Assembly: GCF_000720255.1 (NCBI RefSeq) | Contig: NZ_JOJE01000041.1 | Location: 1-64,000 of the forward strand | From: Streptomyces griseus subsp. griseus | GTDB lineage: Bacteria > Actinomycetota > Actinomycetes > Streptomycetales > Streptomycetaceae | Reading direction: 5' to 3' | Length of the DNA stretch: 64,000 nucleotides | Shown: positions 6,968 to 15,028 of the stretch, piece after piece | Layout: every line of letters starts with the position of its first letter | Numbering within the stretch: the first letter of the stretch is position 1 | The notes under the pieces: generated by a model | The model's input: only the letters and a program-made list of their open reading frames with translations | The model's database searches: none | What the model was told of the DNA's origin: nothing | Translations under genes and position numbers: made by a program

Positions 6968-9900
6968 TCAGCGGATGCGGATCTCGGCGAGTTGCAGGCG
7001 GTACTTGGTCGTCTCGTCGGAGGCGGGTGCTCCGAGCCTGGTGGCGTTGATGCGCAGGTAGCGGCCGGTCGCGCCGGTGAGGCTGTAGGTCTGGGCGGCT
7101 CCGGCCGGGTTGGCCTGGCCGGTGACCGTGCGGACGGTGGTGTAGGAGGTGGCCCCCTCGGCGCGGGTCCGGATCGTGAAGTCGGCCGGGAAGCCCGCCG
7201 AGCCACCGCCGGCCGCTGCGGTGTCGGTGCGGGGCTGGAGGGTCACGGAACCGACGGCCCGGTCGGCGCCGAGGTCGATCTCGATCCACACGGGTGTGGC
7301 ACTGACGTCGGCGGAGGGGAAGTCGATGCTGGTGAACCCCCTGCTGCCGGTCACGCTGGTGAGAGTGCCGTCCAGGAACCGGGTCTTGCCCCAGTCGCCG
7401 TTCTCCAGGGTGTAGTTGGCGGTGACGGTGGTCGCGGCGGTGGGGACGGTGAGTTCGGCGAGCTGGAGCCGGTACTTGGTGGTCTCGTCGGAGGCGGGCG
7501 TGCCGAGTCTGGTGGCCTGCAGGCGTACATAGCGGGCGGTCGTGGTTCTGAAGCCGTACGTCTGCACGAGCCCGCCCGGGTTGGGCTCGGCGGTGACCGT
7601 GCGGACGGTGGTGTAGGTGCCGGCTCCGTCGGGCCGGGTCTGGATCGTGAAGTCGACGGGGAAGCCCGCCGTGCCGCCGCCGGCCGCCGGGGTGTCGGTG
7701 CGGGGGAAGAGGCGTACGGCGTCGAGGTCGGTGTCGGCGCCGAGGTCGATCTCCACCCAGACGGGGTTCGCGCTGACATCGGCGGAGGGGAAGTCGTTGC
7801 TGGTGTAGCCCTTGGCACCGGTCACGCTGGTGAGCTTGCCGTCGGTGAGCCGGTCGCGGCCCCAGTTGCTGTTCTCGAGACTGTTGTTGCTGGTGACGGG
7901 TCGGCCGAGGGCGAGGTTGTCGAGGCGGCCGGCGCCGGTGACGGTGAAGGTCCAGCTGCCGGGCTGGAGGGTGAAGTAGACGTAGGACGAGTCCTTGCTC
8001 GCGTAGCCGAGGCCGGAGACGCTGCCGGTGGAGGCGCCGCCGGTGAAGACGGTGGTTCCGTTGGCCTTGATGACCGGTGCGGAGCCGCGGTACGTCGGGA
8101 CACCCACGCGCGCGGTCGTCGCACTCGGCGAGGTGAGCGTCAGGGTGACCTGGTCGCCGTCGCGGGTGATGCCGAAGCGGATGTCGCCCTTGACGGTCGG
8201 AGTGACCGTGTTGATCTTGGTGAGGGTGCCGGTCTGCGGGACGACGTCGTACGTCTCCCAGCCGGGCTTGGTGGGACGAATGCCGGCGGCGTAGGCGGAC
8301 AGCGTGTACAGGGGGCCGCCGTTCCAGGCGTGGTTGTCGGTTCCGCCCGACTTGTCCCAGATCTCCCACAGGGTGTAGCAGGCGGGATCGGCGACCTGGG
8401 CGGCGTAGCGGTTGCGCATCCGCTCCTCGGCGACGGTGGCCGCTCCCATCAGGTAGAGCGCTTCCAGGACGTAGAACTCCATGTAGGGGCTGGCGTTGAG
8501 GTGGGTGCGCAGCACCTCGGTGATCGCCCGGTAGCGGGAGGCGGGCGCGAGGCCGGCGACGACGGCGAGGCCGTTGGCGCGGTCGTCGGTGTCGCCGTTG
8601 TAGCCGGGTGAGCGGTACTCGTTCCTGGAGGTGTTCCACAGAACACTGTCGAAGTTGGCCTTGATGCTGTCGCGCTTGGCCTGCCAGGAGGCGACGTCGC
8701 CGCTGTTGCCGCTGAGACCGGCGAGGGTGATGGCCGTGCCGAGGGCCAGGTAGTACCAGCAGTTGTCCAGGACGCGGGCGTCGATGTTGCTGCCCCAGTC
8801 CTCCCAGTCCCAGTCCCCGGCGCGGTGGCTGACCAGCCCGGCCGAGTCCAGGCTCCACAGGTTCAGGTACGCCTTCACCGCCGGGTAGGTGCCGGAGACG
8901 GCGTCGGAGTTGCCCGTGTAGAGGTGGTACGTGCCGAAGGCCCACACCGAGGCGAGCATCTGGACGGGCAGTTCGGCGGTCCAGATGGTGGACGGGACCG
9001 GCGAGTAGAGCACGCCGCCGGGCTTCTGCCAGGCGGTCAGCTGGGCGATGGCCTTGGCGCCGAGGGCGTGGGAGCGGGTGTCGAAGGTGTAGAAGCCCTC
9101 CTTGAGCTGGTTGACCACGTCGCCCCACCACTGGGCGCGCTCGCGGGTGGGGCAGTCCATGTAGTTGTCGCGCATGTTGACGTACATGGTGCGGGCGGCC
9201 TTGCCCCACAGGGTGTCCAGGAAGGCGTCGCTGCTGCTGAACGAGCCGGCGAAGTCGGTGTCGTAGCCGGACTCCCGGTACTTCAGGCCCAGGATGGTGA
9301 CGCCTGCGGGGATCGTGTACTTCACCGCCGTGCCGCTCATCCAGGCCAGCGCTTCGAACTCCTGGACACCGCCCGCGCAGACGTAGGTGGCGCGCACGTT
9401 GTTCTCCGCCCCTGGCGTGAGGCCGGTCAGGCCGTCGCCGTCGGCGTAGTGGTCGGTCTGCATGCCGATCACCGCGCCGGCCGGAGCGTCCACCTTCAGA
9501 TACGGGGTGACCTGGAGGTTCGAGGGCAAGGTGGCCGTGATGGCGGTGGCGCCCTGTCCCGTGGACGGCAGCGACGACGCGTTGCCGTACGACTTCAGGC
9601 CCGAGTACCTGAACTGTGGGACCGGCCGCTGGACGAGATCGTTCCAGGGTGCGGCACCGGCGGGTCCGAAGTCGGTGGGGGCGCTCCAGGCGCTGTCGTC
9701 GAAGCCGGCCGACTCCCACGCGGTCATGGCGGTGGCGTTGCGGGCGTCGTAGTAGACGTTCGACTCGGGCAGGCGGAAGTTGACCTGCGTGCCGCTGGTG
9801 TTGTTGGAGTAGCCCGGGTGGACGGTGTGCTTCCAGCTGGTGTCGCTGACCACCCTTGTGGTGGTGGAACCGGTGGTGATGTCGGACTGGAACAGCAGAC

Positions 9901-10330
9901 CGCCCTTGCCGCTGCTGCTGTGCGAGAAGCCCTGCTTGCCGAAGTACCACACCAGCAGCGCCACGGTGTTGCGGCCGCTCGTGAGGTACGGGGCGAGGTC
10001 GATCTCGTCGTAGTAGGTGCCGGTGCGGTTGGGGCCGCGCTTGAGCTGCCCGTCGAAGACGACGAGGGTGCCGTTCACCCACAGCCAGTACTTCGAGTCC
10101 GCCGCGATCTGCGTCACCGCCTTCGACGGCGCGGAGCCCAGGGTGAAAGACCTGCGGAAGGCCACCCACTGGTTCGTGGTGCTGGACGGCGCCCAGATCC
10201 ACTTCGCGGTCCAGGAGACGGCGGCGGACGCGGCGGGGGCGAGTCCCGGCAGAAGGACAGGGCCGAGGGTGGGCGCGAGGGCGACGGCTATGGCGGAGCG
10301 CAGGACGGAGCGGCGGGAGACGGGCTTCAT
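6968..10330 (-). CDS. Secreted GH78 alpha-L-rhamnosidase with two C-terminal F5/8-type modules
   Basis: 1120 residues. A Tat-type signal peptide (SRRSVLRSAIAVALAP at residues 5-20, APAASA cleavage region) leads to beta-sandwich domains including VNGTLVVFDGQ. The GH78 (alpha/alpha)6 catalytic domain starts near residue 360 and contains DCPTRERAQWWGD at 392-404, the characteristic GH78 acidic cluster. After about residue 800 come two tandem discoidin/F5-8C-like modules, each with LENxxWG, FPSADVS and ASDETTKYRLQLAE blocks and a period of about 157 residues. The enzyme should release terminal L-rhamnose from pectin, glycosides or exopolysaccharide outside the cell, with the modules binding carbohydrate. 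GGAAGGA precedes the ATG, and a 16-bp palindrome lies at 10362-10377. Confidence 0.92.
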   Translation of the reverse strand: MKPVSRRSVLRSAIAVALAPTLGPVLLPGLAPAASAAVSWTAKWIWAPSSTTNQWVAFRRSFTLGSAPSKAVTQIAADSKYWLWVNGTLVVFDGQLKRGPNRTGTYYDEIDLAPYLTSGRNTVALLVWYFGKQGFSHSSSGKGGLLFQSDITTGSTTTRVVSDTSWKHTVHPGYSNNTSGTQVNFRLPESNVYYDARNATAMTAWESAGFDDSAWSAPTDFGPAGAAPWNDLVQRPVPQFRYSGLKSYGNASSLPSTGQGATAITATLPSNLQVTPYLKVDAPAGAVIGMQTDHYADGDGLTGLTPGAENNVRATYVCAGGVQEFEALAWMSGTAVKYTIPAGVTILGLKYRESGYDTDFAGSFSSSDAFLDTLWGKAARTMYVNMRDNYMDCPTRERAQWWGDVVNQLKEGFYTFDTRSHALGAKAIAQLTAWQKPGGVLYSPVPSTIWTAELPVQMLASVWAFGTYHLYTGNSDAVSGTYPAVKAYLNLWSLDSAGLVSHRAGDWDWEDWGSNIDARVLDNCWYYLALGTAITLAGLSGNSGDVASWQAKRDSIKANFDSVLWNTSRNEYRSPGYNGDTDDRANGLAVVAGLAPASRYRAITEVLRTHLNASPYMEFYVLEALYLMGAATVAEERMRNRYAAQVADPACYTLWEIWDKSGGTDNHAWNGGPLYTLSAYAAGIRPTKPGWETYDVVPQTGTLTKINTVTPTVKGDIRFGITRDGDQVTLTLTSPSATTARVGVPTYRGSAPVIKANGTTVFTGGASTGSVSGLGYASKDSSYVYFTLQPGSWTFTVTGAGRLDNLALGRPVTSNNSLENSNWGRDRLTDGKLTSVTGAKGYTSNDFPSADVSANPVWVEIDLGADTDLDAVRLFPRTDTPAAGGGTAGFPVDFTIQTRPDGAGTYTTVRTVTAEPNPGGLVQTYGFRTTTARYVRLQATRLGTPASDETTKYRLQLAELTVPTAATTVTANYTLENGDWGKTRFLDGTLTSVTGSRGFTSIDFPSADVSATPVWIEIDLGADRAVGSVTLQPRTDTAAAGGGSAGFPADFTIRTRAEGATSYTTVRTVTGQANPAGAAQTYSLTGATGRYLRINATRLGAPASDETTKYRLQLAEIRIR
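6990..7920 (-). repeat. Tandem duplication of the F5/8C-like module
   Basis: The two modules are also recognisable as a DNA repeat with a period of 471 bp: for example GGTACTTGGT begins at 7000 and again at 7471, each followed by near-identical sequence. The duplication looks fairly recent. Differences are mainly silent or conservative. Confidence 0.7.
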
Positions 10331-10361
10331 GGCGGTTCCTTCCGGAGAAACCGGAGCGGGG

Positions 10362-10377
10362 ATTGAATCGATTCAAT
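10362..10377. promoter_or_regulatory. Perfect 16-bp palindromic operator (LacI type) upstream of the GH78 gene
   Basis: ATTGAATCGATTCAAT is a perfect palindrome with a central CG, the form typical of LacI-family operators. It lies 32 bp upstream of the rhamnosidase ATG. It differs from the fructan operator found further right, so another LacI-family protein, not encoded in the window, probably uses it. Confidence 0.6.
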
Positions 10378-10543
10378 ACGATGCTTGCAGGCGGGATGCT
10401 CTGTCCTCCGCAAGCGGATGTCAATACTCCGCGCACCATCACGGGGATGCCTGCGCCGGTCCGGGCCGGTCGGGTGCGCCCTGATGTCCGGGGGACCAGT
10501 CAGAGAGACAGGAGCACTGGGAGCGCCCGCGACGACAACTCTC

Positions 10544-10563
10544 CGTCTCCCAGAAGGGAGACG
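10544..10563. terminator. Small hairpin, possible terminator
   Basis: CGTCTCCC at 10544-10551 pairs perfectly with GGGAGACG at 10556-10563 around a 4-nt AGAA loop. It lies downstream of the monooxygenase gene on the minus strand, beyond the larger palindrome. Confidence 0.4.
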
Positions 10564-10618
10564 CATCGAACCCCGTGGCCTGCGCCTCCCAGGGGTCCGA
10601 GGTCTGGGCCGGCACGCC

Positions 10619-10654
10619 CGAGGGCCTTCCACGGCCGGCCGTGGAAGGCCCTCG
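10619..10654. terminator. 36-bp perfect palindrome, probable terminator
   Basis: Every base from 10619 to 10654 pairs with its mirror position around a central GGCCGGCC. It lies about 95 bp past the stop of the ABM monooxygenase gene, the last gene of the leftward fructan group, and would fold as a very stable stem in either transcript direction. Confidence 0.6.
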
Positions 10655-10749
10655 TCGGAACGCGGCCGACGGACACTTCACCGTGTCCCTCCCCCGCCCG
10701 GCACCGCCGCCCTCGTCCGTCTGGGCACCGCACCGGCGAGGGCCCGCCT

Positions 10750-11043
10750 TCAGGTGACCGGGTCGAGGAACGTCAGGACGGACGCGTCCTCCTCGATGAG
10801 CGGGGAGAGGGCCGCGTTGAACGGCGCGCCGTACGGAGCCTTGATGTGGGCCTGGAAGGCGTCGTCGTCCCGGTAGACCTCGAAGATCCAGAAGGCGCGG
10901 GGGGCGGCGGCCTTGGTGTAGACGTCGAAGGCCAGGTTGCCCTCTTCCTCGCGCACCTTCCGGGCGTACTCCAGGATGAGGCGGGCGACCTCGTCCTCCG
11001 CTCCCTCGCGGGCGGTGAACTCGGCGAGCAGGGTCTTGTTCAC
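10750..11043 (-). CDS. ABM-domain (antibiotic biosynthesis monooxygenase-like) small protein
   Basis: A 97-residue dimeric alpha+beta-barrel protein of the ABM family: LLAEFTAREGAEDEVARLI, NLAFDVYTKAAAPRAFWIFEVY, AFQAHIKAPYGAPF. Members include quinone-forming monooxygenases, haem-degrading enzymes and the autoinducer-2/aldose-handling YdhR/LsrG type; many are of unknown substrate. I choose the GTG at 11043 (VNKTLLAEF) because AAGGACAGGA lies just upstream, whereas the ATG at 11064 has no ribosome-binding site. It is 47 bp downstream of the GH32 gene on the same strand and may be cotranscribed, which hints at a role in handling a sugar or aldehyde (inference). Confidence 0.75.
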   Translation of the reverse strand: MNKTLLAEFTAREGAEDEVARLILEYARKVREEEGNLAFDVYTKAAAPRAFWIFEVYRDDDAFQAHIKAPYGAPFNAALSPLIEEDASVLTFLDPVT

Positions 11044-11090
11044 GGTGTCCTGTCCTTGTGTCATGGCTGTTGTGGTGGGTGGCCGTGGCG

Positions 11091-13619
11091 TCAGTCGTGG
11101 GTGGAGTGGAGGTGCCAGACGGTGGCCTTGTCCAGCTTCACCGAGCCGTTCTCGGCGAAGACCTGGACTCCCTGGCCGGCGGGGTCGGGGAAGATCTGGT
11201 CGGTGATCACGGCTTCGCCGCTGCCGCCGAAGACCTCGACGGACGACCAGTCGACCAGGACGCGCAGTTTGATCTTGCCGTTTGCCGCCTTCAGAGGTGC
11301 GGTCTGGATGCCGGGGAAGGTGCTGTTGAAGTCCACGGTGCCGGAGTGGGTGCGGTCGACGTACAGCTCCTGGGTCGTGGTGTCGTAGCCGATGACGGTC
11401 TCCTCACCGCCCGCGCCGGTGCGCACCTTCAGGCCGAAACGCTCGGCGTCCTTGAGGGAGAACGTCGCCTCGACGTCGAGCGCGCCGCCGTCGGCCGCCG
11501 GGCCGATGAGGGGCTGGGAGGTGTTCTTGACGGTGATGCCGGCCGCGGAGGCCGGGTCGCCCTGTCGCAGGGACGCCACGCTGTCCACCGGCTTGCTGGT
11601 CAGCCGGATCCGGCCGTCGATCGTACGCAGGGCCATCTCCCGGGGAATGCTCTGTGCCCCCCGCCAGGGGGAGGTGGGGATGGCGCCGCCGTAGTCCCAG
11701 TTGTTCATCCAGCCGACCATGTACCGCTTGCCGCCCGGGGCGTTCTCCCAGGACACCGCCGCGTAGTAGTCCTTGCCGTAGTCGGCCCAGTCGGCGCGCT
11801 GCAGGACGGAGAGGGCGGGGGCGTCGGCGGTGGTGAACCGGTCGGCGAGGATGTGGCCCCAGCCGCCGGTGTTCATGTCGACGAGCTGGATCTGCGCCTT
11901 CTTGCCGAGGTAGGGGCGCATATTGAAGGAGGCCCAGTCCAGCATCTCGCTGTCGGAGCCGGTGGCGCTGCGGACGACCTGGCCGTCGACGATCAGATTG
12001 ACGGACGTCTCCTGGGAGCCGGGCCGGGTCTGGGTGTCGGACAGCGTGATCTGGTCGGCGTTGATGTGGCCCCAGCCGCCGGTGTTGCCGTCGACGATCC
12101 TGATCCGGGCCTTCTTGCCGGCGAGGTCACTGACGTCCCAGGAAGCCCAGTCGAGTGCCTCGGCGTCCTTTCCGGTGGCGCTGCGCACGGCCTGGCCGTC
12201 GACGAGGAGTTCGACGGCGGTGGGGTCGGCGGAGCCTGCGGGGTGGTCGCCGCCGCCGATGAGGAAGTTGACGTAGCGCTTGTCGATGGTGAATTCGGGC
12301 GAGGTGAGGGTGCCGGTGGAGGCGTCGCCGTTCAGGAAGGTGTTGACCAGGCCGCTGCCCTGGAAACCGGTGATCTGCTGCTGGCCGGGGAGGGTGCCGG
12401 TGGCCGGTGCCGGGCCGAAGGCGTCGCCGGTCGTCGTCCAGTCTCCGTAGGTGCCGCCCTCGAAGTCGGCGAGGACCTTCCCGGGCTGGTGCGGGTGCCG
12501 GCCGCCTCCGACCTTGAAGTTCAGGTAGGGGCTGCCGACGGTGAAGGAGGGCGAGGTGAGGGTGCCGGTGGTGCCGTCCCCGGAGTGGAAGCTGTTGGCG
12601 AGGCCCTTGCCGTCGAAGCCGGCGACGGTCTGCTGCCCGTCGAGCGTCCCGGCCGCCGGTCCCGGGCCGAACGCCGTGCCCGTCGCCGTCCACGAACCGA
12701 AGTCGGTGCCCTCGAAGTCCTGCGTGATCGTGCCGACGGGCGGGGTGTAGGCGCCCTTGTCCTGTGCGGTGAACGTCTTGCCGTCGAAGTCGCCGACGAA
12801 GTACTGGGCCGCCGAACCGCCCGCTATGCCACCGGGGTTGATGTTGACGACCAGGACCCACTTGATGTTGTTCGTGTCCCCGTCGACGGCGAGGGGGAAC
12901 AGGTCGGGGCACTCCCACACACCGCCCGTCGCGCCGGCCGGGCCGAACTCGCTGAGCTGCGTCCAGTCCTTGAGGTTCTTGGAGGAGTAGAACCGGACCT
13001 TGTGCTCGGTCGACAGCGACACCGTCATCAGCCAGCTCCGTGTCGGCGCGTACCACTGGACCTTGGGGTCGCGGAAGTCCCGGGAACCGATGTCGATGAC
13101 GGGATTGCCCTGGTACTTGGTCCAGGTGCGGCCGCGGTCGGTGCTGTAGGCGAGGGACTGCGACTGGATGCCGGTGGATTTGTCGTGGCTGGTGTAGATC
13201 GCCACCATGGGCGGGTTCTCCCTGGTGCCGAAACCGGTGGTGTTGTTCTCGTCGACGACGGCGCTGCCGGAGAAGACCATCTCCTTGTCGTCGTGCGACA
13301 GGGCGAGCGGCAGTTGCTGCCAGTGGACGAGGTCCGTGCTCACGGCGTGGCCCCAGGACATGTCGCCCCAGGAGTTGCCATTGGGGTTGTACTGGTAGAA
13401 GAGGTGGTATTCGCCCTTGTAGTACACGAGGCCGTTGGGGTCGTTCATCCAGTTCTTCTCCGGCGTGAAGTGGAACTGGGGACGATAGGTCTCGGAGTAC
13501 GGCGCGGTGTCGGCCGCGGCGACCTGAGGGGCGAGCGGGGCAGCGGACAGGGCGCATACGGTTGCCACCGCCGCGATCATCCGCACGCGGGCAGGCCGGG
13601 GTACACGTCCAGAGCTCAT
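11091..13619 (-). CDS. Secreted GH32 fructan hydrolase (levanase/inulinase type) with nested inserted modules
   Basis: 842 residues. A signal peptide (MIAAVATVCALSAAPLAPQVAAA) precedes a five-bladed GH32 propeller: nucleophile in WMNDPNG (57-63, Asp60), FSGSAV, transition-state stabiliser in FRDPK (183-186) and acid/base in WECPDL (Glu236). The propeller is interrupted at about 298-600 by about 300 residues, then resumes at DYYAAVSWENAPGGKRY and ends with the GH32 C-terminal beta-sandwich (SSVEVFGGSGEAV). The enzyme should release fructose from levan, inulin or sucrose outside the cell. The start at 13619 has AGGAG upstream. An operator (13721-13734) lies 102 bp before the start. It shares the operon direction with the ABM gene. 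Confidence 0.93.
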   Translation of the reverse strand: MSSGRVPRPARVRMIAAVATVCALSAAPLAPQVAAADTAPYSETYRPQFHFTPEKNWMNDPNGLVYYKGEYHLFYQYNPNGNSWGDMSWGHAVSTDLVHWQQLPLALSHDDKEMVFSGSAVVDENNTTGFGTRENPPMVAIYTSHDKSTGIQSQSLAYSTDRGRTWTKYQGNPVIDIGSRDFRDPKVQWYAPTRSWLMTVSLSTEHKVRFYSSKNLKDWTQLSEFGPAGATGGVWECPDLFPLAVDGDTNNIKWVLVVNINPGGIAGGSAAQYFVGDFDGKTFTAQDKGAYTPPVGTITQDFEGTDFGSWTATGTAFGPGPAAGTLDGQQTVAGFDGKGLANSFHSGDGTTGTLTSPSFTVGSPYLNFKVGGGRHPHQPGKVLADFEGGTYGDWTTTGDAFGPAPATGTLPGQQQITGFQGSGLVNTFLNGDASTGTLTSPEFTIDKRYVNFLIGGGDHPAGSADPTAVELLVDGQAVRSATGKDAEALDWASWDVSDLAGKKARIRIVDGNTGGWGHINADQITLSDTQTRPGSQETSVNLIVDGQVVRSATGSDSEMLDWASFNMRPYLGKKAQIQLVDMNTGGWGHILADRFTTADAPALSVLQRADWADYGKDYYAAVSWENAPGGKRYMVGWMNNWDYGGAIPTSPWRGAQSIPREMALRTIDGRIRLTSKPVDSVASLRQGDPASAAGITVKNTSQPLIGPAADGGALDVEATFSLKDAERFGLKVRTGAGGEETVIGYDTTTQELYVDRTHSGTVDFNSTFPGIQTAPLKAANGKIKLRVLVDWSSVEVFGGSGEAVITDQIFPDPAGQGVQVFAENGSVKLDKATVWHLHSTHD
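11820..12728 (-). repeat. Module-in-module insertion inside the GH32 catalytic domain
   Basis: Residues about 300-597 hold two copies of one module. Copy 2 (about 382-530, bases about 12018-12476) is contiguous: DFEGGTYGDW ... TSPEFTI ... NFLIGGGDHP ... LLVDGQAVRSATG ... NTGGWGHINADQI. Copy 1 is split. Its first half (DFEGTDFGSW ... NFKVGGGRHP) ends at about 379 and its second half (NLIVDGQVVRSATG ... NTGGWGHILADRF) resumes at about 541, after copy 2. Copy 2 is therefore inserted in the loop after the GGGxHP strand of copy 1. Confidence 0.85.
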
Positions 13620-13720
13620 GGCGTCTCCTGTGCTGCGGCCGTCCACGCGGCAGAGCCTGCGATGGCCGGTCCGGACATTACGCCCTGGTCCGCGACGACG
13701 TCCCCGCCGCCGACCAGAGG

Positions 13721-13734
13721 TGTCATCGTTGACA
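13721..13734. promoter_or_regulatory. LacI operator upstream of the GH32 gene
   Basis: On the minus strand the site reads TGTCAACGATGACA, identical to the site at 14939-14952. TGTCA/TGACA arms flank a central CG. It lies 102 bp upstream of the GH32 start. Confidence 0.7.
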
Positions 13735-13815
13735 TCGAGTTGCCCGATGATGGACGCAACTCGGCCGACGCGTCAACGGTTCGGCCGGGATCGGCGGTTG
13801 CGGGACGCCTGCCCC

Positions 13816-14778
13816 TCAGGCGTGATCGGTCGTCGTGAGCGGCGCCAACTGGCTCTGCCACGGCGGGTTGGGGCCGGGGACCGAGCAGGTCAGGGCGGCG
13901 ACCCGGGCGGCGAACGCGCAGGCCTGCGCGACGTCGTCGAGGCGGACGTCCGTCAGCCGGCCGCCGAGGAGTCCGCGGGTGTCGAGGTGGTGCAGCAGCC
14001 CGGCAGTGAAGGAGTCGCCCGCCCCGACGGTGTCGGCGACGCTCGTCGGTACGGCCGGCACGTGGACCCGCTCGCCGTCGAGCGAGGCCAGGGCGCCGCC
14101 GGCGCCGCGAGTGATCACGACGAGACGCGCGCCGGCCGCGTGCCAGAGGTCGCAGGCCTGCTCGGGCGGAGTGCCGGGCAGCAGCAGTTCGAGGTCGTCC
14201 TCGCTCAGCCGGAGCACGTCGGCGAGCTCGCACCAGTGGGCCAGCCGGGCGCGGTAGACCTCGGGACGCACCAGCAGTGGCCGGACATTCGGGTCGATAC
14301 TGACGGTGGCCCGGGAGGCGGCCGCCGCCAGGAAGTCCTCCACCACGGCCGCGCCCGGGTCCCGGACCAGGGCCAGTGATCCGGTGTGCACGCAGGCGGT
14401 CCCGGTCAGGTCGACACGGGCCAGTTCCCCGGCCGTCCACTGCCAGTCGGCGGTGCTGTCGGCGTGGAAGGAGAACGCGGCCTGCCCCTGGGCGTCCAGT
14501 TCCGCCACGGCCAGCGTGCTGGGTTCCGTGGCTGTGACGGCGTTCGAGAGGTCGACGCCCGACGCCTCCAGGTGGGCGCGGAACAGGCGGCCGAACACAT
14601 CGCCGGACAGGCGTGCGAGGAAGCGGGCCGGGGTGCCCAGCCGGGCCAGGGCCACCGCCGTGTTCGCGGGTCCGCCGCCGGGCAGGACGCGCAGGGCGAG
14701 TTCGTTGGAGGCGCTCGCTGGTTCGGCGAACGCGTCCGCGACGCACTCCCCCAGCACGGTGATCTGACGCGGTCTCAT
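13816..14778 (-). CDS. PfkB-family sugar kinase, probable fructokinase
   Basis: About 320 residues of the ribokinase/PfkB fold: ITVLGECVADAF, the GGGPANTAVALARLG substrate motif, VSIDPNVRPLLV, VVITRGAGGAL and the catalytic VADTVGAGDSFTAGLL. It should phosphorylate fructose (or a close ketose) delivered by the neighbouring ABC importer. The frame is open 156 nt further upstream, but the true start is almost certainly the ATG at 14778 (MRPRQITVLGE), since the upstream part is low-complexity and crosses the region near the operators. It is transcribed leftwards, divergent from the ABC operon, with the paired operators between them. The exact sugar is inferred from the GH32 and FrcB-like neighbours. 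Confidence 0.87.
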   Translation of the reverse strand: MRPRQITVLGECVADAFAEPASASNELALRVLPGGGPANTAVALARLGTPARFLARLSGDVFGRLFRAHLEASGVDLSNAVTATEPSTLAVAELDAQGQAAFSFHADSTADWQWTAGELARVDLTGTACVHTGSLALVRDPGAAVVEDFLAAAASRATVSIDPNVRPLLVRPEVYRARLAHWCELADVLRLSEDDLELLLPGTPPEQACDLWHAAGARLVVITRGAGGALASLDGERVHVPAVPTSVADTVGAGDSFTAGLLHHLDTRGLLGGRLTDVRLDDVAQACAFAARVAALTCSVPGPNPPWQSQLAPLTTTDHA

Positions 14779-14938
14779 GGGCTGCTCATCTCTGACGGGC
14801 GTACGGGCCTGCCGGGCACGTGGTGGGGTCACGTGCGGCGAGCTACGGGTGGGCGGGGGCCGGGAGCGTTGCCGATTTGTGACGGGTGAAGGGCATTGAC
14901 GTTTCCGGGAGACGGAGTCCATCATCCTCGCCATGCAG

Positions 14939-14952
14939 TGTCAACGATGACA
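14939..14952. promoter_or_regulatory. LacI operator 1 in the kinase/ABC divergent promoter
   Basis: TGTCAACGATGACA, the exact sequence also found (inverted) upstream of the GH32 gene. It lies between the divergent kinase and substrate-binding protein genes. Confidence 0.75.
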
Positions 14953-14954
14953 TA

Positions 14955-14968
14955 AGTCAACGATGACA
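14955..14968. promoter_or_regulatory. LacI operator 2 in the kinase/ABC divergent promoter
   Basis: AGTCAACGATGACA, a second copy with 13 of 14 bases identical, starting 16 bp after operator 1 and in the same orientation. The tandem arrangement suggests cooperative binding over both divergent promoters. Confidence 0.7.
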
Positions 14969-15028
14969 CCTCGGGACGGCATCCTCCGATGCCGGCCGCG
15001 CCGCTCGTGATCCCGCAGGAGTCGTTTC

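Larger units (their letters stand above)
10331..10749. other. 419-bp intergenic region without a gene
   Basis: It holds the GH78 ribosome-binding site, the 16-bp palindrome at 10362-10377, a small hairpin at 10544-10563 and a 36-bp perfect palindrome at 10619-10654. Open frames crossing it have no family resemblance and no credible starts. Confidence 0.6.

Noticed and set aside
10619..10654. Inverted repeat as an insertion-sequence end or attachment site
   Set aside because: There is no transposase or integrase and no target duplication nearby; its place after the last gene of an operon fits a terminator better.
11058..13838. Very long open frame on the plus strand opposite the GH32 gene (over 900 codons)
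   Set aside because: It is Gly/Val/Asp-rich without any family motif, and the minus strand encodes a clear GH32 enzyme. Long antisense frames are expected where third positions are almost all G or C.
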